A DNA stretch of 64,000 bases from Wenzhouxiangella sp. AB-CW3 (GCF_014725735.1 NZ_CP061368.1:1937225-2001224); one strand, 5' to 3'; shown: positions 35,430 to 44,717, counted from the stretch's first letter. Numbers and translations: made by a program. The notes: generated from the letters alone by a model not told the origin.

Positions 35430-36260
35430 GGGCACCCTGCGGCGCAACTGACGGGCACAGCGCCAGGCAGTCCATGCATTGCCGAAGTGCCCCGGCAACA
35501 ACCGCTCTGAAAGGATCCGTTCCGGCCGGCGTGCAATCATCAACGCCAGACGCCGATCCAGCGCAAACTGGATCAGCAAGTGACGATGCTGCCAGGCCGA
35601 CCGCGGCATCAGTCGATCCCTGGCCTCCTGGCCACGCCGGAGGCCCTCGGCCAGCCATTGTCGCACCAGCCCCTTGAACCCCGGCCTGGCCGCATTGCCC
35701 AGTGCATCGTTTCTTGAAACCTGGAACTCCGCCTGCAGATCCAGCGGTACCGTCCAGCGATTGGCACGGGCGTCACGGCCCAGATCCCGAATCCGGCGAA
35801 TCTGCCAGCCCACCGCCCCAAGCACGGCCAGCTCATCGGCCAGCGGCGTGCCGGGTTCGACCAGTTGTGCTTCCAGCCTGGCTGCCGTGCCGCCCACGGC
35901 CATGAAATGCGACCAAGCCTCGTCGCGCTGCTCGAAACGGGGGCACTCCAGACTGTACTCCAGCGCATCGATCAGCCCGTTGAACAGTTGGGGATCCGAC
36001 GTTCCGGGTTCTTCTGCGGCCGTCAGCGCCCGCAACGCGGGGTGCGCTGCCGACTCGTGAATGGCACGACGCCACCAGGACAGTTTCGCCAGGGCCGGCT
36101 CGATGTCTTCGACACCGTCGGCTGCCGCCATGATCTCCGAGATGACCGAGCGCAGGGCGAGAATGGCGTTCCGACATTTCTCCGGAGCATACGGCAGCGA
36201 GACAGTCAGGGGCTGGCCGCGGTGCAGCAGGTGCTCGCGGCACCAGGTCAGCGGCTCCAT
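35397..36260 (-). CDS. Squalene/phytoene synthase-like protein lacking the Asp-rich motifs
   Basis: A 287-residue all-helical protein resembling the trans-isoprenyl diphosphate synthase family: AILALRSVISEIM and AAADGVEDIEPALAKLSWWRRAI near the N-terminus, and RRIRDLGRDARANRWTVPLD in the second half, where true synthases have DxxxD with the diphosphate-binding region. The first Asp-rich motif is not recognisable and the second is reduced, so it is probably not a squalene or phytoene synthase. A complex-assembly role, as proposed for NDUFAF6-like proteins, is one possibility. The ATG overlaps the hslO stop as TGATG. Confidence 0.65.
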   Translation of the reverse strand: MEPLTWCREHLLHRGQPLTVSLPYAPEKCRNAILALRSVISEIMAAADGVEDIEPALAKLSWWRRAIHESAAHPALRALTAAEEPGTSDPQLFNGLIDALEYSLECPRFEQRDEAWSHFMAVGGTAARLEAQLVEPGTPLADELAVLGAVGWQIRRIRDLGRDARANRWTVPLDLQAEFQVSRNDALGNAARPGFKGLVRQWLAEGLRRGQEARDRLMPRSAWQHRHLLIQFALDRRLALMIARRPERILSERLLPGHFGNAWTAWRCARQLRRRVPLKSDSHTDIE

Positions 36261-37144
36261 CAATGAACCGTCGGGCTGTCATCCGGCTCCTGACCCTGAA
36301 TCAGGCCCGCCAGGTCGACCTGGTCAAAGCGGTAGGACTCGTTGCAGAACTCGCAACGCACATCGACATGATCCTGAGCCGCCGCCAGACCGCGCAATTC
36401 GTCCACTCCGAGACTGCACAGCACACTGGCCACCCGATCACGGGTGCAGGGGCAGTGAAAGCGCAGAGGGCGTGCGGGAAACGCACGCCGCGTCTCGGCA
36501 TGAAACAGCCGTCGCAGTACCTGAGCGCCATCGCTGTTGAGCATTTCCTCTTCGCTGAGCGTTTCGACAAGATGCTGGAGGCGGTTCCAGCCATCCGCAT
36601 CCTCGTCTTCGCCCGGCATCTTCTGCAGCATCAGCGCGCTGCAGCGTTGCCCATCGAAAGCCAGGCGCAGGCGTGTGGGCAATTGTTCGGAGCGACGGAA
36701 ATAGGCTTCCAGCGCCTGCTCCAGGGTGTCACCTTCCAGCGGCACGATCCCCTGCCAGCGCTGTCCGTGCCGCGTCGGCTCGACGGTCAGAGCCAATGTG
36801 CCATCGGCCGCCAGGCTGCGAAACAGATCCCGCGCATCGGCAGGCAGCTCGGCCCCCTCCTCGATGCGAGCGATGCCGCGAATGCCGCCGGATTCGTCAC
36901 AGTCCGCCAGCAACAGCGACAGCTCCCCGCGGGACTGAAGCTGCATGCTGACCCGCCCCTCGAACTTGATGCCGCTCGACAGTATGGCCGCCATCAGCAG
37001 GGCGCGGGCGAGCTGGTCGGCCACGGCGGGCGGGTAATCACCTCGCGCCAGCACCTGCTGACTGGCCGCATCGAGCTGTACCCATACGCAGCGGGCATGG
37101 ATGTCCTCGAACACCAGTCGTTGCAGATAGTCCTCGCGCATCAT
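36260..37144 (-). CDS. hslO: Redox-regulated chaperone Hsp33
   Basis: Holdase activated by oxidation and unfolding. The 294 residues end in the redox switch CPC...CEFC (CxC, then about 30 residues, then CxxC), which binds zinc in the reduced state. Earlier landmarks are ARALLMAAILSSGIKFEGR, GGIRGIARI and PLEGDTLEQALEAYFRRSEQLPT. It overlaps the upstream phosphatase gene as ATGA and the downstream gene as TGATG, so it is part of the efp-mtaD-ubiG run rather than under its own heat-shock promoter. Confidence 0.96.
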   Translation of the reverse strand: MMREDYLQRLVFEDIHARCVWVQLDAASQQVLARGDYPPAVADQLARALLMAAILSSGIKFEGRVSMQLQSRGELSLLLADCDESGGIRGIARIEEGAELPADARDLFRSLAADGTLALTVEPTRHGQRWQGIVPLEGDTLEQALEAYFRRSEQLPTRLRLAFDGQRCSALMLQKMPGEDEDADGWNRLQHLVETLSEEEMLNSDGAQVLRRLFHAETRRAFPARPLRFHCPCTRDRVASVLCSLGVDELRGLAAAQDHVDVRCEFCNESYRFDQVDLAGLIQGQEPDDSPTVH

Positions 37145-37824
37145 GGCTCCTCCCGCAGCGACGCCGCTTGCGGCGCCAGCATGTCCAGCAGATCGGCGGG
37201 CCGTGCCAGCAGTGCATCAGCGCCCCACTGCCGTGGCTTCTCACCCGGGGGGATATAACCCCAGGTGGCCACGGCCGTGCCTGCTCCTGCGGCACGTCCG
37301 GCATCCACGTCGCGTCGGTCGTCGCCGAGAAACATGACCTGTTCGGGGGCGACATCCAGCACGCGGCAGGCGGTCAGCACCGGCTCGGCATCGGGCTTGG
37401 GACGCGCGACGCGATCCCCGGTCACCAGGCAGTCAAACATCGATTCCCAGCCGGCATGAACCAGTATCGGCTCGGCGAAGCGGCTGATCTTGTTGGTCAC
37501 GATGCCCATGGGAATGCCACTGCGCCCAAGCGCCGCCAGCAGCGCCGTCACACCCTCGAATGCCCGGGTGTGCAGCCACAAATTCCGTTCGTAGTCGTCG
37601 AAAAACTTTTCCCGAAGCTGCTCTTCGTCGATGTCAGCGCGCTCGCCCAGACCGGCTTGCAGCAGGCCGGCGGCGCCGCGCGAGGCATGATGTCGCAATG
37701 CGGCATGGTCCGATGGCGGCAGTCCGAGTCCGGCTCGCAGCCGATCCAGGGTGGCCAGCAGATCGGGCGCACTGTCGAGCAGTGTGCCATCGAGATCGAA
37801 AAGAACGGCCGTGATCTCACGCAT
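37141..37824 (-). CDS. HAD-family phosphatase, Gph/MupP type
   Basis: A 227-residue haloacid-dehalogenase phosphatase starting MREITAVLFDLDGTLLDS, with nucleophile Asp in DLDGT, motif II Thr in IVTNK, motif III Lys in RPKPDAEPVL and motif IV GDDRRDVDAGRAAG. It could be phosphoglycolate phosphatase. However, the position directly after ubiG, with a TRZ/ATZ amidohydrolase before it, matches P. aeruginosa mupP, whose product removes phosphate from N-acetylmuramate 6-phosphate in cell-wall recycling. The sequence alone does not decide. The ATG at 37824 overlaps ubiG by 8 bases; an ATG at 37830 is an alternative. Confidence 0.87.
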   Translation of the reverse strand: MREITAVLFDLDGTLLDSAPDLLATLDRLRAGLGLPPSDHAALRHHASRGAAGLLQAGLGERADIDEEQLREKFFDDYERNLWLHTRAFEGVTALLAALGRSGIPMGIVTNKISRFAEPILVHAGWESMFDCLVTGDRVARPKPDAEPVLTACRVLDVAPEQVMFLGDDRRDVDAGRAAGAGTAVATWGYIPPGEKPRQWGADALLARPADLLDMLAPQAASLREEP

Positions 37825-38563
37825 CGCCATCGGACGGCAACTCCGGCTTGCGGGCATGCAGAAAGTAGTTGATGCGCGGACGCGATCCGATACGCACCGT
37901 GCGTGACACCGGATTGTAGTCCATGCCGTCAATCGCGCACACGCTCAGCCCACTCTGACGACAGGCCCGTGCCAGCTCCTCCGGACGAATCAGGCGATCA
38001 TAGCGATGCGTGCCGCGCGGCAGCAGTCGCAACAGGTACTCCCCGGCCACGATCGCGCCGGCCCAGGCCAGGGCCGAACGATTGATGGTGCTGAAAAACA
38101 GGTCTCCACCCGGTCGCGCCAGACGGGCACAGGCAGTCACCACGCTGACGGGATCGGGCACATGCTCCAGCATTTCCAGGCAGCACACGACATCGAAGCG
38201 CTCCGGCAGGCGGTCGGCCAGTGCCTCGGCCGTACTCTCCCGGTAGTCCAGTGCCAGGCCCGACTCGGACTGATGCATTCGCGCCACGGCCAGGGCCCGA
38301 CCGGCCACATCGATGCCGGTGACCCGGGCACCGGCCCGGGCCAGCGCCTCGGACAGAATGCCGCCGCCACAGCCCACATCCAGCACCTCCCGATCAGCCA
38401 GCTCGGCCCGTTCGGCAATGTAGTCCACGCGCGGGCCATTGATATCGTGCAGCGTGCGGAACTCGCCCTCCGAATCCCACCAGCGTGCCGCCAGGGCATC
38501 GAAATGTTCGGCCTCGCGCGGGTCCATGTTGCCGCGGCCATCCCGGTCCTGAATATGGGTCAT
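37817..38563 (-). CDS. ubiG: Bifunctional ubiquinone O-methyltransferase
   Basis: Performs both O-methylations in ubiquinone synthesis. The 248 residues show EAEHFDALAARWWDSEGEF, the UbiG N-terminal signature, SAM motif I VLDVGCGGGILSEALA, VTGIDVAG, and the later block DPVSVVTACARLARPGGDLFFSTINR with HRYDRLIRPEEL. The start ATG overlaps the mtaD stop as ATGA. Neighbouring genes follow the Pseudomonas order mtaD-ubiG-phosphatase. The product's quinone feeds complex II, encoded at the window's left end. Confidence 0.96.
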   Translation of the reverse strand: MTHIQDRDGRGNMDPREAEHFDALAARWWDSEGEFRTLHDINGPRVDYIAERAELADREVLDVGCGGGILSEALARAGARVTGIDVAGRALAVARMHQSESGLALDYRESTAEALADRLPERFDVVCCLEMLEHVPDPVSVVTACARLARPGGDLFFSTINRSALAWAGAIVAGEYLLRLLPRGTHRYDRLIRPEELARACRQSGLSVCAIDGMDYNPVSRTVRIGSRPRINYFLHARKPELPSDGDA

Positions 38564-39885
38564 TTCTGCTCTCCCGCAGTCAGCCTTTCCGCCCACTGCC
38601 CGGCGGTTCGGTGAATGCTGTCGACATCGAGACGGGTCATCCGTCCCTGCTCATAGACTCTCTGGCCGGCCACCCAGACATCGCTGACCTGTTCGCGCCC
38701 CACGGCATAGACGAGGTGCGAGATGACACTGTTTACCGGCAGGCTGCCGGACCGGTCAAGGGCGATCGCGGCCAGATCGGCCGATTTTCCGACTTCGATG
38801 CTGCCCACCTGCGTTTCCAGACCCAACGCGCGTGCGCCATTAAGTGTGGCCATGGACACTGCCCGGGCAGCCGGAATCGCCTCGGGATCGCCACTGGCAC
38901 CCTTGGCCAGCAATGCCGCCAGGCGCATCTCGGCGAACATGTCCAGTGTGTTGTTGCTGGCAGCACCGTCGGTGCCAATGGAGACATTGACACCCGCTGA
39001 GTCCAGCGCAGCCACCGGACAGATCCCGCTGGCGAGCTTCAGGTTCGATGCCGGACAGTGCAGAACATGCACGCCGGCAGAGGCAATGCGCTCGATGTCG
39101 TCCTCACCGAGTTGCGTCATGTGCACGGCCAGCAGGCTTGGCCCCAGCAGTCCCAGATCAGCGAGCCGATCGAGTGGCCGACGGCCGTGCGCCGCCAGGC
39201 TGTCATCGACTTCCTGCGCCGTTTCCAGAAGATGCAGGTGAATGGGGATTCCCGTCTTGTCGGCCAGCTCGCGCATGCGAGTGAATGCGGCATCGCTGAC
39301 GGTATACGGGGCGTGCGGCGCAAACGCCGTGGTCAGCAGCGGGTCACCCAGGAGATCTTCACGCACCTCCAGCGCCCGCTGAAAATACTCGTCTTCGTTG
39401 CTGGCCCAGGCCGTTGGCAACGAAATGACCGGCAGGCCGATCACCGCCCGCATGCCGGCTTCCCTGGCCACCTCGGCGGTCACATCGGGAAAGAAATAGT
39501 TGTCGTTGAAACAGGTCGTGCCGCCGGCCAGCATTTCGGCCATGGCCAGTTCGCTACCTGCCCTGACAAACTCCGGACCGACCCAGCGCTGTTCGCTGGG
39601 CCAGATGTGATCTTCAAGCCAGGTCATCAGCGGCAGATCGTCGGCCAGACCGCGCAGCAGGCTCATGGCATTGTGCGTATGCGCATTGATAAGGCCGGGA
39701 ATCAGGGCATGGACCGGCAATTCGATGCGATGGGCTTCGGGATACAGCCCCCCGACATCACCGGCACCGATGATGGCCTCGATACGACCATCGACAACGA
39801 TGACCGCGTGGTCCTCCAGGACCTGGCCTTCAGGGCGGACGGGAACCAGCCAGCGCGGCAGGATGGCCTGGACATCGCCTGCCAT
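38560..39885 (-). CDS. mtaD: 5-methylthioadenosine/S-adenosylhomocysteine deaminase (TRZ/ATZ amidohydrolase)
   Basis: Amidohydrolase of 441 residues. Metal ligands appear in NAHTHNAMSLLRGL (HxH), in IHLHLLET and in the AVHMTQL region, with the final Asp in SIGTDGAASNNTLDM. The TRZ/ATZ group that accompanies ubiG in gammaproteobacteria deaminates 5'-methylthioadenosine or S-adenosylhomocysteine, fitting a role in clearing by-products of SAM-dependent methylation such as that by UbiG next door. The ATG at 39885 lies 2 bases after the efp stop with AAGGA 6 bases upstream; a TTG at 39891 is less likely. Confidence 0.88.
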   Translation of the reverse strand: MAGDVQAILPRWLVPVRPEGQVLEDHAVIVVDGRIEAIIGAGDVGGLYPEAHRIELPVHALIPGLINAHTHNAMSLLRGLADDLPLMTWLEDHIWPSEQRWVGPEFVRAGSELAMAEMLAGGTTCFNDNYFFPDVTAEVAREAGMRAVIGLPVISLPTAWASNEDEYFQRALEVREDLLGDPLLTTAFAPHAPYTVSDAAFTRMRELADKTGIPIHLHLLETAQEVDDSLAAHGRRPLDRLADLGLLGPSLLAVHMTQLGEDDIERIASAGVHVLHCPASNLKLASGICPVAALDSAGVNVSIGTDGAASNNTLDMFAEMRLAALLAKGASGDPEAIPAARAVSMATLNGARALGLETQVGSIEVGKSADLAAIALDRSGSLPVNSVISHLVYAVGREQVSDVWVAGQRVYEQGRMTRLDVDSIHRTAGQWAERLTAGEQK

Positions 39886-39887
39886 AC

Positions 39888-40457
39888 TCAATCCTTGGCG
39901 CGACCGATGTATTCACCCTTGCGGGTATCGACCCGTATGATCTCGCCTTCCTGTACGAACAGCGGCACCCGGACAACGGCGCCGGTTTCCAGCGTGGCCG
40001 GCTTGCCACCGCTTCCCGAAGTGTCGCCCTTGAGCCCGGGATCGGTCTCGACCACCTTCAGCTCAACGAAGTTCGGCGGCAACACGATCAGCGGAGAGCC
40101 GTTCCAGAGCGTGACCTGGCAGAGATCCTCTTCCTTCAGCCAGATCTTGGCGTCACCGATGATGTTGGCATCGGCGGCAAGCTGCTCGAACGACTCCGGA
40201 TCCATGAAATGCCAGAACTCGCCATCGCTGTAGAGATACTGAACGTCCTTTTCGAACACATCGGCGGCCTCGACCGAATCGCCCGACTTGAAGGTTTTCT
40301 CGATCACCCGACCGGTCTTGAGGTTGCGCACCCGGACCCGGTTGAATGCCTGCCCCTTGCCGGGTTTGACAAACTCGTTCTCCACGATGCTGTAAGGGTC
40401 GCCATCGAGGATGATCTTGAGGCCCGATTTGAATTCGTTGGTGCTGTAGGTTGCCAT
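39888..40457 (-). CDS. efp: Elongation factor P
   Basis: Rescues ribosomes stalled at polyproline stretches. The 189 residues show the three OB-like domains. The N-terminal domain carries K34 in KPGKGQAF, the residue that is beta-lysylated when EpmA and EpmB are present. GGAG lies upstream of the ATG at 40457. It is divergent from epmB, whose product makes the beta-lysine donor. The first gene of the efp-mtaD-ubiG-phosphatase-hslO run. Confidence 0.97.
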   Translation of the reverse strand: MATYSTNEFKSGLKIILDGDPYSIVENEFVKPGKGQAFNRVRVRNLKTGRVIEKTFKSGDSVEAADVFEKDVQYLYSDGEFWHFMDPESFEQLAADANIIGDAKIWLKEEDLCQVTLWNGSPLIVLPPNFVELKVVETDPGLKGDTSGSGGKPATLETGAVVRVPLFVQEGEIIRVDTRKGEYIGRAKD

Positions 40458-40478
40458 GCTTGCTCCGGATTACAATGA

Positions 40479-40503
40479 CGCCCCGGCAGTATGCTCCGGG
40501 GCG
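40479..40503. other. Hairpin in the efp/epmB divergent promoter region
   Basis: A perfect 8-base-pair inverted repeat, CGCCCCGG (40479-40486) and CCGGGGCG (40496-40503), with a 9-base loop, lies 22 bases upstream of the efp ATG and 49 bases before the epmB ATG. On the efp strand it could fold in the leader; as DNA it could also be a dyad for a regulator. Which applies cannot be told by eye. Confidence 0.3.
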
Positions 40504-40551
40504 CGATACGATGAATCAATTCAAGAATTACCAATCAGGTCACTGGTAACA

Positions 40552-41556
40552 ATGCAATCCGATAGTTTAGCGCGAACGGCAGCCTTACCCAAGCGTCCGG
40601 ACTGGCGCGAACAGATACGTTGTGCCTTTCGCCGGGCCGACGAACTGCTCGATCACCTCGGACTGCCGGGCGAGTGCGCACCCGACCCGTCGTTTCCCAT
40701 GCTGGTGCCCGACGCCTTTGCCAGCCGCATGGAACCCGGTAATGCGCGCGACCCACTGCTGCTGCAGGTCCTGCCCGATGCCGACGAACAGACCAGCGAG
40801 CCGGGTTTTGTGGCCGATCCGGTCGGTGACCGGCAGGCGCGCGTTGGCCGCGGCGTCCTTCACAAGTATCACGGCCGCGTACTGCTGGTCTCGACCGGCG
40901 CCTGTGCCGTGCACTGCCGCTATTGCTTCCGCCAGGAGTTTCCCTACGCCGACAATCATGCGACTCGCGCCGGCTGGACCGGCGCCGTGGACTACATCGC
41001 CTCTCATCCAGAAATCGACGAGGTCATCCTGTCCGGCGGCGATCCGCTGATGCTTTCCACCCGACGCCTGGAAGCCCTGACCGGGGAACTGGCCTCGATC
41101 CGTCATGTCAGGCGCCTGCGCATTCATACCCGGCTGCCCGTGGTGCTGCCGGACCGGGTCAATGAATCGCTGCGAGACTGGCTGAGTCAGCTGCCCTGGC
41201 CGGTAGTGGTTGTGATTCACGCCAACCACGCCCGTGAGTTCGACGCCAGCGTCGACTCGGCCCTCGCCGCCCTGCGCGCCAGCGGCTGTCACCTGCTTAA
41301 CCAGGCGGTATTGCTGCGCGACATCAACGGTGGCTATGAAGCGCAACGCGACCTGGTCTGCCGTGGACTGGATGCCGGGGTGATGCCCTACTACCTGCAC
41401 CTGCTCGATCGCGTTCAGGGCGCGAGCCGATTCGAGGTCGGCAAGGCCGAGGCACTGTCACTGCTCGAACGCATGCGTCGTGAACTGTCGGGCTACCTGG
41501 TGCCACGCCTGGTGCGTGAAGAGGCCGGAGCCCCTTACAAACTGCCACTGCTATGA
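40552..41556 (+). CDS. epmB: EF-P beta-lysylation protein EpmB (lysine 2,3-aminomutase)
   Basis: Radical-SAM enzyme isomerising L-alpha-lysine to beta-lysine for EF-P modification. The 334 residues have the CxxxCxxC cluster motif in CAVHCRYCF, followed by FRQEFPYADN, ILSGGDPLML, RIHTRLPVVLP and a PLP-binding C-terminal region (YYLHLLDRVQGASRFEV). The ATG at 40552 (MQSDSLARTA) is used; the frame is open to 40456 but that extends into the efp promoter. Divergent orientation from efp is the same as in E. coli. EpmA must be encoded elsewhere. Confidence 0.95.
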   Translation: MQSDSLARTAALPKRPDWREQIRCAFRRADELLDHLGLPGECAPDPSFPMLVPDAFASRMEPGNARDPLLLQVLPDADEQTSEPGFVADPVGDRQARVGRGVLHKYHGRVLLVSTGACAVHCRYCFRQEFPYADNHATRAGWTGAVDYIASHPEIDEVILSGGDPLMLSTRRLEALTGELASIRHVRRLRIHTRLPVVLPDRVNESLRDWLSQLPWPVVVVIHANHAREFDASVDSALAALRASGCHLLNQAVLLRDINGGYEAQRDLVCRGLDAGVMPYYLHLLDRVQGASRFEVGKAEALSLLERMRRELSGYLVPRLVREEAGAPYKLPLL

Positions 41557-41595
41557 TCAATCGCGTGGCGTCATCACGGACGCAACGATCTGATC

Positions 41596-41604
41596 TGGTA
41601 TAAC
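41596..41604 (+). promoter_or_regulatory. Possible extended -10 promoter upstream of the FimX-like gene
   Basis: TGGTATAAC in the 194-base gap after epmB matches an extended -10 element (TGnTATAAT, one mismatch). No good -35 is seen, as is common with extended -10 promoters. If used, the leader would be about 140 bases. The rest of the gap shows no ORF. Confidence 0.3.
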
Positions 41605-41750
41605 ATGATGGCATCAAGGGGGATGGTTCGGTATCTACCATGAATTGCCAACGAGGTCACTCATCAGCACCGGGTCCGAATAATGGTCACGATTCCTGCC
41701 GCCTCGCGGAACGATGACGTGACCCGACAGAAAAACCAGCGAGATCACTG

Positions 41751-43811
41751 ATGGCCAGACAAGCAGCCGACATTCGCATACTGACGGTCACCGACGACCC
41801 CAGCGCACCGCGGGAACTGGAACAGATGCTCGGGAGCGACAGCGGCGCCCGCATCCTGTTTGCCGACACCACCAATGCGGTGGCCCGTACTTTCGAGGAA
41901 GGAGCGGTCGACATGATCGTCATCCATGTCGACAGCGCCGACATCGGCCTGCTGGACGCCACGGTGCGCCTGGCGCGCGACCAGAAGCATTTTGTGCCCA
42001 TTTTGGCCGTGGTCGACGGCGAGGATGCACGTGCCGTACAGGCCGTGGCCACTCTTGGGGTCGAGGGATTCGTGAGCGCCATCAACATGCGCCAGTTCAA
42101 GCGCCTGGCGCGTTCCCAGCTAGAATCGCTGCAGGCGCGTCTGGATGCCCGCCAGGCACTCAGAAGCCTGGAAGATATCGAGGCACGCTACACGCTGCTG
42201 CTCGACAGTTCCAGCGAGGCCATCGCCTATCTGCACGAAGGCCTGCACATCTATGCCAACCCGGCCTACCTCGAACTGTTCGGTTTTGCCGAATTCGAAG
42301 AACTGGAAGGCCTGTCCATGCTCGACCTGTTCTCAGCATCGCGCGACGGCCAGGACCTGAAGAAGGTGCTCAAGGCCCTGTCGCGCGACGACATCCCCCA
42401 GGATGCCATGCTGCTCAAGGCCCAGCGCCAGGATGGCTCGACATTCAAGGCCTCGGTGGCCTTCTCCCCGGCCCGCTACGGTGGCGAGTACTGTGCCCAG
42501 ATGCTGGTTCACGAAGAGCTGGAACAGGCCGACCCCAAGCTCCAGGCCGAACTGCAGAAACTCAAGACCCAGGACATGCTCACCGGCATGCTCAACTCGG
42601 CGTCCTTCCAGGACAGGCTCAAGGCGCAGGTGGCAGAACGCAACGACCCCAGCGGCCTGTCGGTGCTGCTGTTCTCGCTGGACAAGTTCGACGAGCTGGC
42701 TGAAAAAGTCGGTGTGGGCGCAAGCGACAACCTGATCAGCGAACAGGCCAAACTGTTTCAGTCCATCGTCGGCAAGGACCAGGTGGTCGCCCGGCTGCGC
42801 GATCACACCTTCGGCTTGCTGGCCGACTGCAAGAGTCGCGAGGAGGCCGAGAAACTCGCCACCCGCATCGTCGAGGATTGCAATGGCAAGCTGCTGGAAG
42901 TCCGCGACACCAGCCTGACGGTTTCAGGCAGCGTGGGTCTTGCCGTTGCCGGTAGCGAGGTGCCGGAACCGGTCACACTGATTGACCAGGCCGAGATGGC
43001 GCTGGCCGAAGCCCTTCGATCCGGCGGCAACAGCTTTGCACGATATCGCCCGAAGGTGTCGGGCGAAGGCGACGAAGACGATGCGATCTGGGCCGAACGA
43101 CTGCGGCATGCCATCGACCACGACGAGTTCGGCCTGGTCAGCTCGGCGATTACCTGCATGGAAGACGACAACTTCCTGATCAATGATATCGAAACCAGAC
43201 TTCGCGCCGAAGACAGCGACGAAGTCATCATGCCCGGCACCTACATGCCGGCTGCCAGCCGTGTCGGCATGGCCGCCAGGCTGGACCTGGACATGCTTGA
43301 GCGATTCCGGCAGTTGCTAACCGATCGCAAGCCCGATGACAGTGCACGCTGGCTGATCCCCCTGAGCCTGGACACCATCACGGATTCCGATGCGTTGGCA
43401 AGGGTCGAGACCCTGCTCGAGGAGCTTCCGGTCGATGCCAATCGCATCATCTGGGGGCTGCGCGAACAGGAGATACGAGACAAGCTCCGTCAGGCCCAGG
43501 CCTTCATTGAGCTGTTCCGCGGTCGAGGTTGCCGTTCAGCCCTGTGCGATGTCGAAGCCGGTGTGTCGGTCGACCCCATTCTGCAACACCTCGAGGTCGA
43601 CTTCCTGCGCCTGGCACCTTCAGTGGTCCACGACCTGGGCAACAACGAAAAGCTGCGTGAACAGCTGTCGATCCTGGCCAAGCAGGCACAGGATCGCAAT
43701 GTTCGTGTCATCGCGCCGCGCATCGATCATACCGGCGACCTGGCCACGCTGTGGCAATTCGGCATCACCCTGGTCCAGGGTGACTTCGTGCGCGAGGCTG
43801 CTACGACCTGA
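41751..43811 (+). CDS. FimX-like protein: REC-PAS-degenerate GGDEF-degenerate EAL
   Basis: A 686-residue multidomain signalling protein. In order: a receiver-like domain (about 8-125, ILTVTDDPS and DMIVIHVD), a PAS domain (about 145-260, YTLLLDSSSEAIAYLHEG), a GGDEF-fold domain (about 285-425) whose signature is replaced by LRDHTFGLLADC, and an EAL-fold domain (about 440-680) in which the EAL and metal-binding motifs are lost (FGLVSSAITC). This layout and degeneracy match P. aeruginosa and Xanthomonas FimX, a c-di-GMP effector of type IV pilus function. No pilus gene adjoins it here. Probably transcribed alone. Confidence 0.8.
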   Translation: MARQAADIRILTVTDDPSAPRELEQMLGSDSGARILFADTTNAVARTFEEGAVDMIVIHVDSADIGLLDATVRLARDQKHFVPILAVVDGEDARAVQAVATLGVEGFVSAINMRQFKRLARSQLESLQARLDARQALRSLEDIEARYTLLLDSSSEAIAYLHEGLHIYANPAYLELFGFAEFEELEGLSMLDLFSASRDGQDLKKVLKALSRDDIPQDAMLLKAQRQDGSTFKASVAFSPARYGGEYCAQMLVHEELEQADPKLQAELQKLKTQDMLTGMLNSASFQDRLKAQVAERNDPSGLSVLLFSLDKFDELAEKVGVGASDNLISEQAKLFQSIVGKDQVVARLRDHTFGLLADCKSREEAEKLATRIVEDCNGKLLEVRDTSLTVSGSVGLAVAGSEVPEPVTLIDQAEMALAEALRSGGNSFARYRPKVSGEGDEDDAIWAERLRHAIDHDEFGLVSSAITCMEDDNFLINDIETRLRAEDSDEVIMPGTYMPAASRVGMAARLDLDMLERFRQLLTDRKPDDSARWLIPLSLDTITDSDALARVETLLEELPVDANRIIWGLREQEIRDKLRQAQAFIELFRGRGCRSALCDVEAGVSVDPILQHLEVDFLRLAPSVVHDLGNNEKLREQLSILAKQAQDRNVRVIAPRIDHTGDLATLWQFGITLVQGDFVREAATT

Positions 43812-43813
43812 GC

Positions 43814-43851
43814 CCCCGACACCGGGGAACGGGCGCGGCTACACTGCGCCC
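43814..43851. terminator. Two hairpins between convergent fimX-like and htpX
   Basis: CCCCG-ACAC-CGGGG (43814-43827) and GGGCGC/GCGCCC with a 9-base loop (43831-43851) follow the stop of the FimX-like gene and reach into the end of htpX. No U-tract follows on either strand. This resembles the paired hairpins at the rne/uvrY junction. Confidence 0.4.
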
Positions 43852-44717
43852 TGCTCCAGGGCGCGAATGCGCTCATCCAGCGGGGGATGACTCATAAGCA
43901 GACGCTTGATGCCGCCACCGACCCTGCCGCGAATGCCAAACGCCTCGACCGATTCGGGCAGATGCGCCGGTTGCTGCGCCTGCTTGAGTCGCTTCAGAGC
44001 CGCAATCATGTTGCCTCGCCCGGCCAGCCGGGCACCCCCAGCATCGGCGCGGAACTCGCGCCAGCGGGAGAACGCCATGGTAATCATGCTGGCCAGCACA
44101 CCCAGCACGATCTGCAGAACAATCACGGTCAGGAAGTATCCGGGGCCATAGCCACGTCCCTTGAACACCGCCCGGTCAATGACCTGCCCAATCACACGGG
44201 AGAGCAGCAGTACGAAGGTATTCAATACCCCCTGCAGCAGCGCCATCGTCACCATGTCACCGTTGGCCACGTGCGCGACCTCGTGGCCAAGCACGGCCTC
44301 GACTTCATTCTGGCGCATGCCGCGCAGCAAGCCGGTACTGACCGCAACCAGCGAGTTGCTGCGTGAAGCACCCGTGGCAAAAGCATTGGGATCAGGTGCA
44401 TCGTAGATCGCCACTTCCGGGGTCGGGATCCCCGCCTCGCGCGCCTGTCGGGCCACCGTTTCCACCAGCCAGCGCTCGGTCGGGTTGGACGGCTGCTCAA
44501 TGACCTTCGCCCCCGTCCCCATCAGCGCCAGCCGTTTCGACATCAGCAGCGAGATCATCGCCCCGCCCATGCCGAAGACCAGTGAGAACAGCAGAATAAA
44601 AGCATGGTTGAGCGCAATACCCTGTGCCACAAGCCAGGGTTCAAGCAGATTCATGACCACGCCAAGCACAAGCAGTACCGCCAGGTTGGTTGCCAGAAAC
44701 AGTCCAATTCTTCGCAT
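43839..44717 (-). CDS. htpX: Membrane zinc metalloprotease HtpX
   Basis: Inner-membrane M48B protease that helps degrade misfolded membrane proteins. The 292 residues start [18 protein letters not shown] and have two N-terminal helices, the zinc motif HEVAH (H145, E146, H149), two further helices, and the third ligand region [14 protein letters not shown]. The ATG at 44717 has GGAAG close upstream; a frame to 44843 is not membrane-like. Upstream sequence has a sigma32-like promoter, as expected for a heat-shock gene. Confidence 0.95.
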   Translation of the reverse strand: MRRIGLFLATNLAVLLVLGVVMNLLEPWLVAQGIALNHAFILLFSLVFGMGGAMISLLMSKRLALMGTGAKVIEQPSNPTERWLVETVARQAREAGIPTPEVAIYDAPDPNAFATGASRSNSLVAVSTGLLRGMRQNEVEAVLGHEVAHVANGDMVTMALLQGVLNTFVLLLSRVIGQVIDRAVFKGRGYGPGYFLTVIVLQIVLGVLASMITMAFSRWREFRADAGGARLAGRGNMIAALKRLKQAQQPAHLPESVEAFGIRGRVGGGIKRLLMSHPPLDERIRALEQGAV

